Source of the DNA: Erysipelothrix piscisicarius
GTDB taxonomy: Bacteria; Bacillota_I; Bacilli_A; Erysipelotrichales; Erysipelotrichaceae
Direction: 5' to 3'
Length of the DNA: 64,000 nt
Assembly: GCF_003931795.1 (NCBI RefSeq)
Contig: NZ_CP034234.1
Location: 1,612,001 to 1,676,000 of the forward strand
Part shown: piece by piece, positions 27,242 to 36,989 of the stretch
Layout: every line of letters starts with the position of its first letter
How positions within the stretch are numbered: the first letter of the stretch is position 1
Program-made: the position numbers and the translations under genes
The notes under the pieces: generated by a model
What the model was told of the DNA's origin: nothing
Databases searched by the model: none
The model's input: the letters and a program-made list of their open reading frames with translations, nothing else

Positions 27242-28411
27242 TGATTTCTCCTTCGCTGAATTTAGCGTATCAATGTGTACGATGTCTCTAAGTGTTACGA
27301 GTCCTTGGTCTTTACTAAATACATTTACTTGTGGCAGATCTCTACTGAGAAAAGACTTATCCTTCTGTGATGCTATACGCACCAACATTTTTAAATGCAA
27401 TCACGTCATTGTAAGCAAGAGCAGTCTCAAAGTCTTTACCAAGACATCCGCCACAGTACATAGAGAGCCGCATAAATTCCAAGTTGCTTGCGTTTCCATA
27501 GATTCTCCTAAAGCGATACGCTCAATATTGGGACACTTCATCCCTAGAAACTGACCGTAGTAACTAACGTGGTGAATACCGCCATCAAGTATTGCGTAAT
27601 GCTTATGATCGTTAAGCTTTAAATCCACAACTTTGGTTAAATAAGTACCACACGATGCAACAATAATGCGTCCCATTTCCAAAACAACAGTTCCATCAAA
27701 ATCCAAATTTTGAAGCATTGAACCAAACTCTGAAACGGAGACCGTTGGTTTATCGGATTCAAAATATTGAACACCCAATCCCGGACCAAATTCTAAACAC
27801 GGTAATGCAATCTTGTAGCGATCGCGTAAATCTTCAATGTATTTTTTCTGAGTTTCGAGTTCCTTTTGAACCTTATCAAGCTTGTGCTTTTGGGTTCCTG
27901 AATACAATTGTATTCCATACCACTTCAAATATGGATATTCATCCTTTCGATCTAGTATTTCATCAATCGTTGAGGCATCCATACCGAATTGGTTTCCGCT
28001 TGTAAGCCTTAAAATAACCGATATGGTTTTTTGATACGCCTTCGATAAATCATTCAGTATTTCAAGATGTTTCATGGATTCAATTGTATAAATGGGTTGT
28101 TCGTCCATTTCAATAATTTTCCTGATGTCTTCATCGTTTTTGTAAACACCCGAAAGAATTATTTTTTGGTTTGAAATGTGGTTTCTTTGACAAATACGGA
28201 ATTCTCCGGGTGAACACACTTCGAAAGAATCCACATAAGGATCTAAGATACCAACTAGAAATGGGTTTGCTTTCATGGCGTAACACAACTTTGCATTGTG
28301 AGGTAATAATGACTTTATTGTATTTACATGATTTTCTAGATGATCAATATCAAAAACATAACTTGGTGTTTTAAGTTCCTTATAAGAAGTACATAGTTTG
28401 TTTAGATTCAT
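27242..28411 (-). pseudogene. Fold-III PLP-dependent decarboxylase (Orn/DAP/Arg decarboxylase class 2), frameshifted near the C-terminus
   Basis: The intact part covers YVFDIDHLENHVNTI, the PLP lysine in LCYAMKANPFL, the phosphate-binding glycine loop ECLEFGPGLGVQY-like CLEFGPGLGVQYF, VVLEMGRIIVASCGTYL and the active-site Cys region NLCGSLCTVADVLVK. One A is missing after VLVK (GTAAAGAC); the repaired frame reads DFETALAYNDVIAFKNVGAY, the conserved end of the family. A second disturbance follows at about 27365. Family members decarboxylate ornithine, lysine, arginine or meso-diaminopimelate, and carrier-linked variants exist. Which substrate is used here cannot be read off. The gene overlaps the adenylation gene by 4 bp. 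Confidence 0.85.
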
Positions 28412-29922
28412 ACGTGGATCCCCACTTCCGATTTTAAGAGTTGTCGATCAATCTTACCGTTTTTCGTCAAGGGCATCTGGTGCACCTGAATAAAGGTATT
28501 GGGAATCATGTAATGGGGAAGCTTTGTTTCCAGATACGATATTAACGCCTTAACATCCAAATTCCCCTGGTAGATTCCATAAATCTTATATTTTTTTTCA
28601 TGGTATACGCAACAGGCTCTCGAAACGGATGGATGTTCTTCAATTTTCCGTTCAATTTCTTCAAGTTCGATACGATGACCCATGTGTTTGATTTGAAAAT
28701 CTTTTCGACCTCTAATACATAATTCACCGTTTTGATTATAGAATCCTAAATCACCCGTACGATAGATGATGTCTCGATAATAGGGATTCAACGGATTTTG
28801 AATAAATACCCGGTCCGTTTGTTCTTTATTATTAAAATATCCCAGTGCTAAACTCAATCCTCCGACGCAAATTTCACCCAGGACATTTGAGGAGACCACT
28901 TTAGAATTAGAATCATCTAATAAAAATACTTCGTCATCATAAAATGGAATTCCTATTGGAAGGTCTTCATCGTATTTACATTCCGATTCCAAAACATAAT
29001 ATGTACAATTGCATGTAATTTCAGTTGGGCCATATAAGTTTACAAATGTCGTATTCGGACACGCTTCATGCCACGTTTCCAAATGCTTGATTGGCATGCG
29101 CTCCCCACTGAACATTATTTGTCGTAACTGATTTGGTTGTCGATACGATAATCCTTTTAGCTGACTTACTAAACATAACGCAGAGACCGCCCATGTCAGT
29201 ACCGTTGAATTTGATTCACAGATATAGTCTAATAACATAACTGGATTTGTAAAATACAATTTCGGTATTAAAACCAAGGTAGCACCTGTCCTGAGAGCAC
29301 TATAAATATCTTTTACCGAAACATCAAAATCAAAAGGTGCTTGATTCGCAATTACATCGTCTTTTGAAAATTGAAACGTCTTGGTAAAATCATTGATAAA
29401 TCGAATGACCGATGAATGGGATACAACGACACCTTTTGGATTCCCTGTCGAGCCTGATGTAAAGAGAATATAGAGCGGATGCGTTGATATATGCGATCCC
29501 ATACGTTGTTTAATCTGATCTTCTTGACTGATTCCGTTCAATATGGATTTTGACTCAATATAATTAATCTGAGCATTCAATTGTTCAATTCGAGATTTTT
29601 GCGCTTCATCAGACACGATGAAATGTGTCTCTAATGTCTTTAGAATCGAAATAACACGATTATCGGGTTGTGAAGGATCCACAATGACGTAAGGACAACA
29701 CGCGTAGGCTGCCCCAAACATTAACGCAAGCGTTTCAATTCCCTTTTCTCTGAAAATAACGATTGGTTGATTTTTTTCGAAATGATTAATAAAAAATGTT
29801 CCTGCTATACGCGCTTTATCTTTTAAATCACGATACGTAATCGACTGATTCGGTTCGACTACTGCGGTTTTATTGGGATAATGCGCTGCACTTAATTCAA
29901 GATACTTTAAGATATGATTCAT
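28408..29922 (-). CDS. DltA-like adenylation enzyme (AMP-forming amino-acid:carrier ligase)
   Basis: 504 residues, intact, the length of DltA. Adenylation core motifs are in order: LYILFTSGSTGNPKGVVVSH (A3), APFDFDVSVKDIYSAL (A4, with the Asp that holds an alpha-amino group), NLYGPTEITCNCTYY (A5), YRTGDLGFY (A7), GRKDFQIKHMGHRIELEEIE (A8) and LTKNGKIDRQLL (A10 lysine). It should activate an amino acid with ATP and load it on the carrier protein at 27009. It is the first gene of the minus-strand operon; ATG follows AAAGGAGTTTAACG. The substrate is probably not simply D-Ala, because the neighbouring gene is a decarboxylase. Confidence 0.9.
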   Translation of the reverse strand: MNHILKYLELSAAHYPNKTAVVEPNQSITYRDLKDKARIAGTFFINHFEKNQPIVIFREKGIETLALMFGAAYACCPYVIVDPSQPDNRVISILKTLETHFIVSDEAQKSRIEQLNAQINYIESKSILNGISQEDQIKQRMGSHISTHPLYILFTSGSTGNPKGVVVSHSSVIRFINDFTKTFQFSKDDVIANQAPFDFDVSVKDIYSALRTGATLVLIPKLYFTNPVMLLDYICESNSTVLTWAVSALCLVSQLKGLSYRQPNQLRQIMFSGERMPIKHLETWHEACPNTTFVNLYGPTEITCNCTYYVLESECKYDEDLPIGIPFYDDEVFLLDDSNSKVVSSNVLGEICVGGLSLALGYFNNKEQTDRVFIQNPLNPYYRDIIYRTGDLGFYNQNGELCIRGRKDFQIKHMGHRIELEEIERKIEEHPSVSRACCVYHEKKYKIYGIYQGNLDVKALISYLETKLPHYMIPNTFIQVHQMPLTKNGKIDRQLLKSEVGIHV

Positions 29923-29948
29923 CGTTAAACTCCTTTAATTTCGTGCCA

Positions 29949-30002
29949 ATTATACCATTCGTATTCTTAACACAATCTTAAGAACGGCTTATAGATTCTT
30001 AA
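29949..30002. promoter_or_regulatory. Divergent promoter with three phased WTCTTAA direct repeats
   Basis: TTCTTAA (29964), ATCTTAA (29975) and TTCTTAA (29996) are spaced 11 and 21 bp, one and two helical turns. The minus-strand -10 box TATAAT lies at 29954-29949, and the repeats cover its weak -35 region. This suggests activation by the adjacent OmpR-family regulator. Confidence 0.65.
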
Positions 30003-30057
30003 GTCTACGAATCAAAGATCAAAACAATGATATGCTTGCATTATTAAGGAGAAATTT

Positions 30058-30588
30058 ATGGAAAATCATGTCATTATTTATCAATCAAAAAATCCTACAA
30101 GCCATACACTTGATACTTGCATTCATGACTTTACAGATCGCAATCAACTGGATGATACATGGTATCTTTATAAAACTGAAAATGGTAAACCAGTCATCTT
30201 AAACAATGATTTTTATTATAGTAAGACGATAACCGATGCGTTCTCTACGTATGCGTTCAGTCTTAATCCATTAAGTATTGATATCCAAAAGTACAAGGAA
30301 GATGTGAACTTTCAAAAAATCGCGAATCGCTTCTATCATCCCAACGAAATCGAATTTGTGAGACAGCACGGTATCCAAAGTTTCTATAAATTATGGTGTC
30401 TCAAGGAATGTTATATTAAATTTTTCGACTTAAAAATTGAAAAAGATTTCCCAAACTTCTCTGTCTTAGAGATCTTAGAAAACCAAATGAAAAATTTAAC
30501 CTATACATCGTTACCATTAAGTGCAAGCTATTACGGTTCATTACTTACTGAAAAAAAGACCACATTCGAATTCATAGACCTTGATTGA
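30058..30588 (+). CDS. Sfp-type 4'-phosphopantetheinyl transferase
   Basis: 176 residues, short for an Sfp-type enzyme and slightly divergent. The magnesium site LSIDIQKYKED (usual GxDxE), RFYHPNEIEFV and the hallmark WCLKECYIKF (W-x-x-K-E-x-x-x-K) are present. It converts apo to holo carrier proteins with CoA. Encoded divergently from the acylation operon, it should activate the DltC-like carrier of this cluster. Standard dlt operons do not bring their own transferase. ATG follows AAGGAGAAATTT. Confidence 0.88.
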   Translation: MENHVIIYQSKNPTSHTLDTCIHDFTDRNQLDDTWYLYKTENGKPVILNNDFYYSKTITDAFSTYAFSLNPLSIDIQKYKEDVNFQKIANRFYHPNEIEFVRQHGIQSFYKLWCLKECYIKFFDLKIEKDFPNFSVLEILENQMKNLTYTSLPLSASYYGSLLTEKKTTFEFIDLD

Positions 30589-30719
30589 TGAAGATTACAT
30601 AACAATTCACAAAACCAATAAGACAAAATTCACACGTTGAATTAACAAAATCCTTATAAACCGGTTCACTTACCTAAATATATGTTAAGATACATATATA
30701 AATGAGGAAAGGAATTAAT

Positions 30720-31505
30720 ATGAAAAAATTAAAATTAGCTTTAATTGGGCCAGGATTTCTTAATGACATCGTTGCTCAAGCGTGGGTAGATGGCTACCTA
30801 CCTGAATACGAACTTGTAGGTGTTCTAGGTCGCAATCCACTTCGTACAGCAGCATTCGCAAACCATTATGGTTGTAAAGCATGTGCAACAATCGAAGAGT
30901 TAATGGCACTCGAACCTGATTATACATCTGAAGCCGCTTCGGTTAAATCAGTCGTTGACTATACTGAAACAGTTCTTCGTTCCGGTTCAAATCTTGTTGT
31001 ACTTTCAATCGGAGCTTTTGCTGATGCATCATTCTATAACCATATACAAGATGTAGCGCGCGAAACTGGTAAAAAGGTTCATATTGCAAGTGGCGCAGTC
31101 GGAGAATTTGATATCCTACGAACGGCTACATTAATGAGCCCTGTCAATGTAAAAATGACGGGTATGAAATCCCCTCGTGCCCTAGTTCATACATCTCTAA
31201 ATCGAGAAGGACTCATCGATATTCAAGAACCTGTAGAAGTCTTCGCAGGAACCACAAAAGAAGCTATTGCTGCATTACCAACACACGTAAACGTTTCTGT
31301 AGCAATAGCCCTTGCAAGTGCTGGTCCCGAAAATACAACGTTAAACATTAATGCCGTACCGGGTTATGTGGGTGACGAACATCGCATAATGCTTGAAGGC
31401 GAAGAAATAAAAACAGACTTGAAAATCTATAGCCGCACCAGTCGTGTAGCAGGTTGGAGTATTGTTGCAGTCCTACAGAATATTGTAGCTCCAATCGTAT
31501 TTTAA
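30720..31505 (+). CDS. L-aspartate dehydrogenase-like oxidoreductase (NadX/DUF108)
   Basis: 261 residues from the ATG at 30720, which follows GAGGAAAGGAATTAAT. The N-terminal Rossmann fold has LALIGPGFLNDIV and VGVLGRNPLRTAAFA; the catalytic DUF108 part has VHIASGAVGEFDILRTA, KSPRALVHTSL and NVSVAIALASAGPENTTLNI. The enzymes oxidise L-aspartate to iminoaspartate, or run in reverse to form aspartate from oxaloacetate. No nadA/nadC genes are adjacent, so a role in NAD synthesis is not shown. Confidence 0.88.
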   Translation: MKKLKLALIGPGFLNDIVAQAWVDGYLPEYELVGVLGRNPLRTAAFANHYGCKACATIEELMALEPDYTSEAASVKSVVDYTETVLRSGSNLVVLSIGAFADASFYNHIQDVARETGKKVHIASGAVGEFDILRTATLMSPVNVKMTGMKSPRALVHTSLNREGLIDIQEPVEVFAGTTKEAIAALPTHVNVSVAIALASAGPENTTLNINAVPGYVGDEHRIMLEGEEIKTDLKIYSRTSRVAGWSIVAVLQNIVAPIVF

Positions 31506-31530
31506 ATAAAAAATCAATGATCGATATCAA

Positions 31531-31560
31531 AAAAAATAACTCTTAAAGAGTTATTTTTTT
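31531..31560. terminator. Bidirectional terminator after nadX-like and ABC permease genes
   Basis: Arms AATAACTCTT / AAGAGTTATT flanked by A and T runs, shared by convergent genes. Confidence 0.88.
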
Positions 31561-32786
31561 GCTTTCAGTATGTCTTTAATTTTTAATTTATTTCCATAAT
31601 TTAACGAACCAAAACGATAGATGTAGACCGAAATCTTCGCAATCACTAAGGTTGATAAAATCATAATTGCCATTGAAACCACAATTTCAATCCAATTTAC
31701 CGATGTAAGCATAAAACGAATTGGCATTGTAAATAACGAGACAAACGGTACATAGGAACTAATAATCGTTAGTTGGCTATCCGGCGCACTTAAACTACTT
31801 GAGGCAATAAAGAATGCGATAACAAATAAAACAGTAATTGGTGTAGTCGCAGAACTTACATCTTCTACTTTAGAAATCAACGAACCCAATGCCGCAAAAA
31901 TATAAAGGTATAAAATATAACCTGCAATTGAGAATACTAAATACACAATTGCTGTATAGAACGTAAGCGATCCTTGTACCATCATTAAAATATCTGGATC
32001 ATAATTCACCTTATTTACCATAAAACCTATAAATACGGACAATAAGATTGTACCAACTTGCAACAATCCAACAGCTCCCATTGCAAATACTTTTCCAAGA
32101 ATAAGAACTTTAGGATCCGTGCTGGTAATAAGCAATTCCATGGTTCGACTGTCTTTCTCACGTGCAACGGACGTTGCTACGGATTGACCAAAGAAAAGAA
32201 TCAACATATACATTGCAAACATAATAACGTAAGCTATAAAGAATCCTTGTGAGGAATCCTTCCCGATTGTTTCGACCTCTGATGTAATTGAAACATTCAT
32301 CGCATTACGCGCTTCGTTTACATCAATATTATTTGCCTTAAAATTTTCATCAATGGCCATTGTTTTTAATGTATCTTCAATTATACCATCTTCAAAACCA
32401 AACATATCCTTGTCAATTGTCAGTGCTTTATAGGCTGTACTGCTGTGTAAAATAAATCCTTTTTTTATTTCTTTATTAAGCAATGATGTTTTCATTGTCG
32501 TCTCGGAATCAAATTGTTTAAGATGGTCGAGACCAAGCATTGAAGCAAACATTGCTTTATCAATCGATTCATCCTCGAAGATAAATCCCCACTCATTTCG
32601 GATTTCAGTTACCACTTCACCTGTTTGAGGTTCACTTGATGGATCTTCCTTAAAGAATGTTTGGATTGTCGGAATTGATGTGATGAACAAAACCGCCATG
32701 AATAAAATTAACGTTGTTACTTTTACACTGCGTTTTCGTAACATTTCTAAAAATTCAAATTTAAATACAGTACTCAGTTTATTCAT
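31551..32786 (-). CDS. ABC-2 type transporter permease (NatB-like)
   Basis: 411 residues. One N-terminal helix (VKVTTLILFMAVLFITSIPT), a large extracytoplasmic loop of about 150 residues, then a cluster of five or more helices (IAYVIMFAMYMLILFFG, VFAMGAVGLLQVGTILLSVF, FTYTAIVYLVFSIAGYILYL-like, TTPITVLFVIAFFIASSSLS). The segment SVAREKDSRTMELLITSTDP is the diagnostic loop of NatB/YhaP-type permeases. The ATPase gene overlaps its start by 8 bp. The pair probably exports Na+, a peptide or a drug; the substrate is unknown. Confidence 0.9.
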   Translation of the reverse strand: MNKLSTVFKFEFLEMLRKRSVKVTTLILFMAVLFITSIPTIQTFFKEDPSSEPQTGEVVTEIRNEWGFIFEDESIDKAMFASMLGLDHLKQFDSETTMKTSLLNKEIKKGFILHSSTAYKALTIDKDMFGFEDGIIEDTLKTMAIDENFKANNIDVNEARNAMNVSITSEVETIGKDSSQGFFIAYVIMFAMYMLILFFGQSVATSVAREKDSRTMELLITSTDPKVLILGKVFAMGAVGLLQVGTILLSVFIGFMVNKVNYDPDILMMVQGSLTFYTAIVYLVFSIAGYILYLYIFAALGSLISKVEDVSSATTPITVLFVIAFFIASSSLSAPDSQLTIISSYVPFVSLFTMPIRFMLTSVNWIEIVVSMAIMILSTLVIAKISVYIYRFGSLNYGNKLKIKDILKAKK

Positions 32787-33687
32787 GATGATCTCCTACC
32801 TTTGCTACAAAAATATCTTGAAGACTTGGTTCATAATCTGACAAGAGTTTTAAATCAATATCGGATTCAATCACGGATGCCATCCATGCCTTCTTTGACA
32901 ATTCTTTTGATAAAGAAACAATCACCGATTTCTCATCCGCCTCAACATGCACTTGATCACTGCTCAACAATGCCATGAGTTGATTCGAATCATAATTATG
33001 GGCTTGAATACGAATTTTATCCTTTCCAAGCTCTTTTTTAATTGTATTAAGGGATCCATTTAAAACAATTGATCCTTGATTAATAATGGCAATGTCATCA
33101 CAAAATGTTTCGACATAACTCATTTGGTGACTTGAAAAAATAATAATCTTATCATCCGCAATATAATTCGTTAAGGCATCTTGAAATACTTGAGAATTCA
33201 CAGGGTCTAAACCACTAAATGGTTCATCAAGGATTAAGATGTCTGGATTATTTAAAAAAGCTTGCGTAATTTGTACTTTTTGTTGGTTCCCTTTCGACAA
33301 GGTTTCCAATTTACGGTCGAGATATTCTTCTATCTTAAATTGTTTAGCCCAATAGTTTACAGAATCCATCGCTTCTTCGCGGGTAGCACCGCGAAGCATT
33401 GCAAAATAGACAAGTTGATCAATAACACGTGTTTTAGAATACATACCACGTTCTTCGGGAAGGTAACCAATGCGATAATCTTCGCGACTAAATGGTTTCC
33501 CATCTATGGTAATATTCCCCGAATTGGGTTTAAAAACATCCATTAAGATTCGAATTGACGTTGTTTTTCCCGCTCCATTACGACCAAGATAGCCAAAGAT
33601 TTGTCCACTGTTCACTTCAAATGAAATATCTTTGAGCACATGATGTTCGTCAAAATACTTGTTAATCTGATTAAATTCTAATTTCAT
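32779..33687 (-). CDS. ABC transporter ATP-binding protein (NatA-like)
   Basis: 302 residues from the ATG at 33687 (GAAGGAGAAATGTT upstream). Walker A GYLGRNGAGKTTSIRIL, signature LSKGNQQKVQI, Walker B DILILDEPFSGLDP and switch FSSHQMSYVE are intact. The C-terminal DUF4162-like extension of about 80 residues (IRIQAHNYDSNQLMALL) is usual for NatA/YhaQ subfamily members. It energises the permease encoded next. Confidence 0.94.
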   Translation of the reverse strand: MKLEFNQINKYFDEHHVLKDISFEVNSGQIFGYLGRNGAGKTTSIRILMDVFKPNSGNITIDGKPFSREDYRIGYLPEERGMYSKTRVIDQLVYFAMLRGATREEAMDSVNYWAKQFKIEEYLDRKLETLSKGNQQKVQITQAFLNNPDILILDEPFSGLDPVNSQVFQDALTNYIADDKIIIFSSHQMSYVETFCDDIAIINQGSIVLNGSLNTIKKELGKDKIRIQAHNYDSNQLMALLSSDQVHVEADEKSVIVSLSKELSKKAWMASVIESDIDLKLLSDYEPSLQDIFVAKVGDHHE

Positions 33688-33800
33688 AACATTTCTCCTT
33701 CTCACTTTAAAAATATTTTATCATGGGAATTTGTAATAAAGGTGATGCGGTTCTAAATCGACCTATTTCATACCCAAATGACATAAAATGCTCCCACTCT

Positions 33801-33837
33801 CAAAAAAAGCTTAGCATCTCTCAATGCTAAGCTTTCT
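33801..33837 (-). terminator. Terminator of the first LPxTG protein gene
   Basis: Arms AAAGCTTAGCAT / ATGCTAAGCTTT (12 bp, perfect) with A/T runs outside. Confidence 0.9.
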
Positions 33838-33852
33838 AAATATCCGTCCTAA

Positions 33853-36809
33853 CTATGCTTCTTCTTGTTTACGTTTTTTAACAAGTACCAAGCCTAATCC
33901 GATTAAAGTAATACTTGCAATCACTGCAACACTACTATCAGATACCCCAGTTTGAGGTAAATCCGTCTGATTGTTTTCGCCAGGTTTTGTTGGATCTACT
34001 GGTTTTGTAGGGTCAACAGGTTTTGTTGCTTTAATCCATTGTGCGTAGAGTTTAACATTTCCTACTACATCAATTGAGTCGCCAGGTGCATAACTATCAC
34101 CTTTTCCATCCGCTTGAGTATTCCAGCCAATAAAGTTATAACCTTCTTTAACTAAATTATTTGAACTCATTACGATAATGTTTTCACCCTTTTCGTAAGG
34201 ATGTGAATCAATCGGTGCATTTCCGGAAGTGTTTCCATTTCCATCATACTCAACCGTATATGTATCTACAACAACAATTACTTTTTTCCACTGTGCATAA
34301 AGTGTAACATCCGCATTAACAGTCACTGAGCCACTTACTGTGTCACCTTTTCCATCAGCTTGGGTGTTCCAACCTATAAATTCATATCCGTCTTTTGAGA
34401 GGTCTCCAGCACCAAGAATGGTTGCTGATTCACCTTTTTCATATTCTTTAGTATCAACAGGTGCTGTTCCAGCTGTATTCTCATTACCTTTATAAGTAAC
34501 TGTGAATTTTTCTGTAACTGGAGGTGTAACATCTTCTTCCCATTGTGCATAAAGATCTACATTTTGTGTCATCGTAATGTTGGCATCTTTCGCATAGTCC
34601 GTTCCTGTTCCATCAGCAAGTGTATTCCAGCCAATAAAACTACAACCATCTTTGACTAAAGTCGATTCACCTAGAACAACTGCATTTTCATTTGTATCAT
34701 AGGTATTTGAATCTGTTGGTTCAACACCCGCTGTATTTCCATTACCATGATAGGTAACCGTGAACGCATCCCCTACACGCCATACAGCGTATAGACGTAG
34801 ACTGTCATCAGCAACTTTCACAGGTTTACGTGTGTTAAAGTCTGCATCTGGTGTTGTTGCATTGATATCTTTTGACCATCCCATAAACTTGTATCCTACA
34901 CGTTCTGGATGAATGCTATCTTCTGTCTGTTCTTCTTTAATAGACTCAGCTGAAGTTATATCATAATAGGAAACACCTTTTGAAGACGCATCTTTTTCAT
35001 AGTAAGTTTCACCTTCGTAGTCATTCATTTCCTCTAAGTCAAAATTCCCGCCATTAGCATCATAGTTAATCCAAAGGATTTCTACAGCACCAATATCACC
35101 TAAACGTTTCTTCCCACGTTGATCATATCCATCAGTATTTCCACCGATGAAGCCATCATCTGCTGGTCCTTCAGGTTTAATTGCGATTGTAGGAATGACT
35201 TCCCCTTCAATCCCTGCCACTAACTCCGATTGATCACGACTTAAGCCAACATTTTTAAATCCAAAAATTTCTTTTTTAGCTTGAGTTGCTACTTCTGGTG
35301 TGCTTTGATCGATATTAATAATATTACCATTTCTCATTACCGAAGATGAACTGTTCGAAATGTCTTTAAATTTAGCCGTTGGGTCAATCACGCCATTTTT
35401 GTAAACTTGATTGCCGAAGAATAGTGATCCCTTATAATTAATCGTAGCAGTAGCGAGCATTCCCGCACCACTTAAAGAGATCGCTCCACCTTTAAACTCA
35501 GTATCAACATCTGCATTCCCTGCGACATTATCCATAAATGTAGAGCCCGAAATAGTGTTCGACATTTTCGAAGATCCACCATTTTTAAAGTACATGATTG
35601 CTCCACCGGGTAGATTCGCTCCATCAGTACCGCCGGCTTTATTGCCATAGAATGTACTGTTGTGGATGTTTGTAGTTAATCCTGCGGGAGTCCCTGAACC
35701 TTGGAATAAGATTGCACCACCATCATCTTTTGCTTCATTGTATGCAAAGGTTGTTTAATCAATATCGACGGTTGCGCCATCACGACCATCAAAGATATAA
35801 ATTGCGCCTCCATCATAGGTTTCAGAATGGCCATCACCACCTGCTTTATTTCCTTTGAAATAACTTTGTTTAATCGTCATATTTCCACGATAGTAGTGTA
35901 ATGCGATTGCACCACCACCAAATACACCGGTATTAATGGAATCGTTGTGATTATTACTTAAAATTGTATTTGCAATATTAATATCACTGTAGATGTTTAC
36001 CACCGATGGCTCCTGGTATATCCGCCACTAGTACCCGTATTATTTGAAATTGTACTATTTGTAACGTTGAAGGTACCTCGGCTGTTTTCAGAAAGTTGTA
36101 CAGCAGATCCACCTGTCACACCCTTATTATTGTTAATAAGAGTTGTATCAATCGTGAACTCAGCTCCTGACTGAATATTTGCAGTAATTGGTGTTGCACC
36201 GTTATTGATAAATTTACTGTTACTTAAATTAATAACACCTGTTGGATTTGAAATACGAAGTAGATTTGATGTATGTCCTACCCCATCCATAACAAGATTC
36301 TTAATATTAAGTGTTACGTTGTGAGCAACCGTAACTTCAAGGGTTGAATTTGTCCAGATAACATGATTCGCATCAAATGTAATGTTTGCATTTGGAACTG
36401 TTATTGAAACATCTTCTGCTACAAAATCAGATGCTAAAGTGATGACGTCACCTTCAAGAGCGCCTGCAAATGCTGCTTCAAGCTCTGTTTTGTTTTTAAT
36501 TGCGCCAAGATTATATTTGACTGCTTTAACCTTCTTAGCTTCTTCTTTAGTTTCTTCTTCAACTGCATCAGTAGATGGTTCAACAGTTTCCGTTAAAATC
36601 GCTTCTTCTTCAACTGTTTCGTCTATTTCTTTATCGTCAACTTCTGTAGATTCTTCTTGTTCTTGATCTATTGCTTCTGTTGTGACAACGGAATCTTCCG
36701 AAATAAATTCCGGGTCTTCATTTGCGAATGCAACTTGAGCGGTTCCCACGCCGAGCATTAGACATAACATAATTACCAATGATCTAGCATAAGTACTTTG
36801 TTTTTTCAT
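33853..36809 (-). pseudogene. Large LPxTG-anchored surface protein with InlB-type repeats, broken twice
   Basis: Starts at ATG 36809 (GGAGGTAAGGGT) with a signal peptide (MKKQSTYARSLVIMLCLMLG...VAFA), an acidic region rich in Glu, then a beta-helix-like pectate-lyase-type region (ITFDANHVIWTNSTLEV). The frame is lost near 36000 and returns at about 36003; an in-frame TAA lies at 35755-35757. The remainder holds three InlB/Flg_new repeats of about 80 residues with FIGWNTLADGTG and VDLYAQW patterns, then LPQTG, a hydrophobic helix and KKRKQEEA. The whole protein would have about 980 residues. As written only fragments can be made, and the anchored part has no signal peptide. Confidence 0.85.
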
Positions 36810-36957
36810 ACCCTTACCTCCATGCAATCATTATATTTTCTATCAAATAAAAATTTATTCAAATGTCATTAATCGATAAATCTATGTTATAAAGAAAATA
36901 TAGTTTATGAATCAAGCAACAATTTCTATGATTTATTTATTAATAATAAATAAAAAA

Positions 36958-36980
36958 AAGGATGAGGTTTCCTCATCCTT
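36958..36980 (-). terminator. Terminator of the second LPxTG protein gene
   Basis: Arms AAGGATGAGG / CCTCATCCTT with a 3-nt loop and an A8 run (T8 on the minus strand). Confidence 0.9.
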
Positions 36981-36989
36981 AACACTGCA

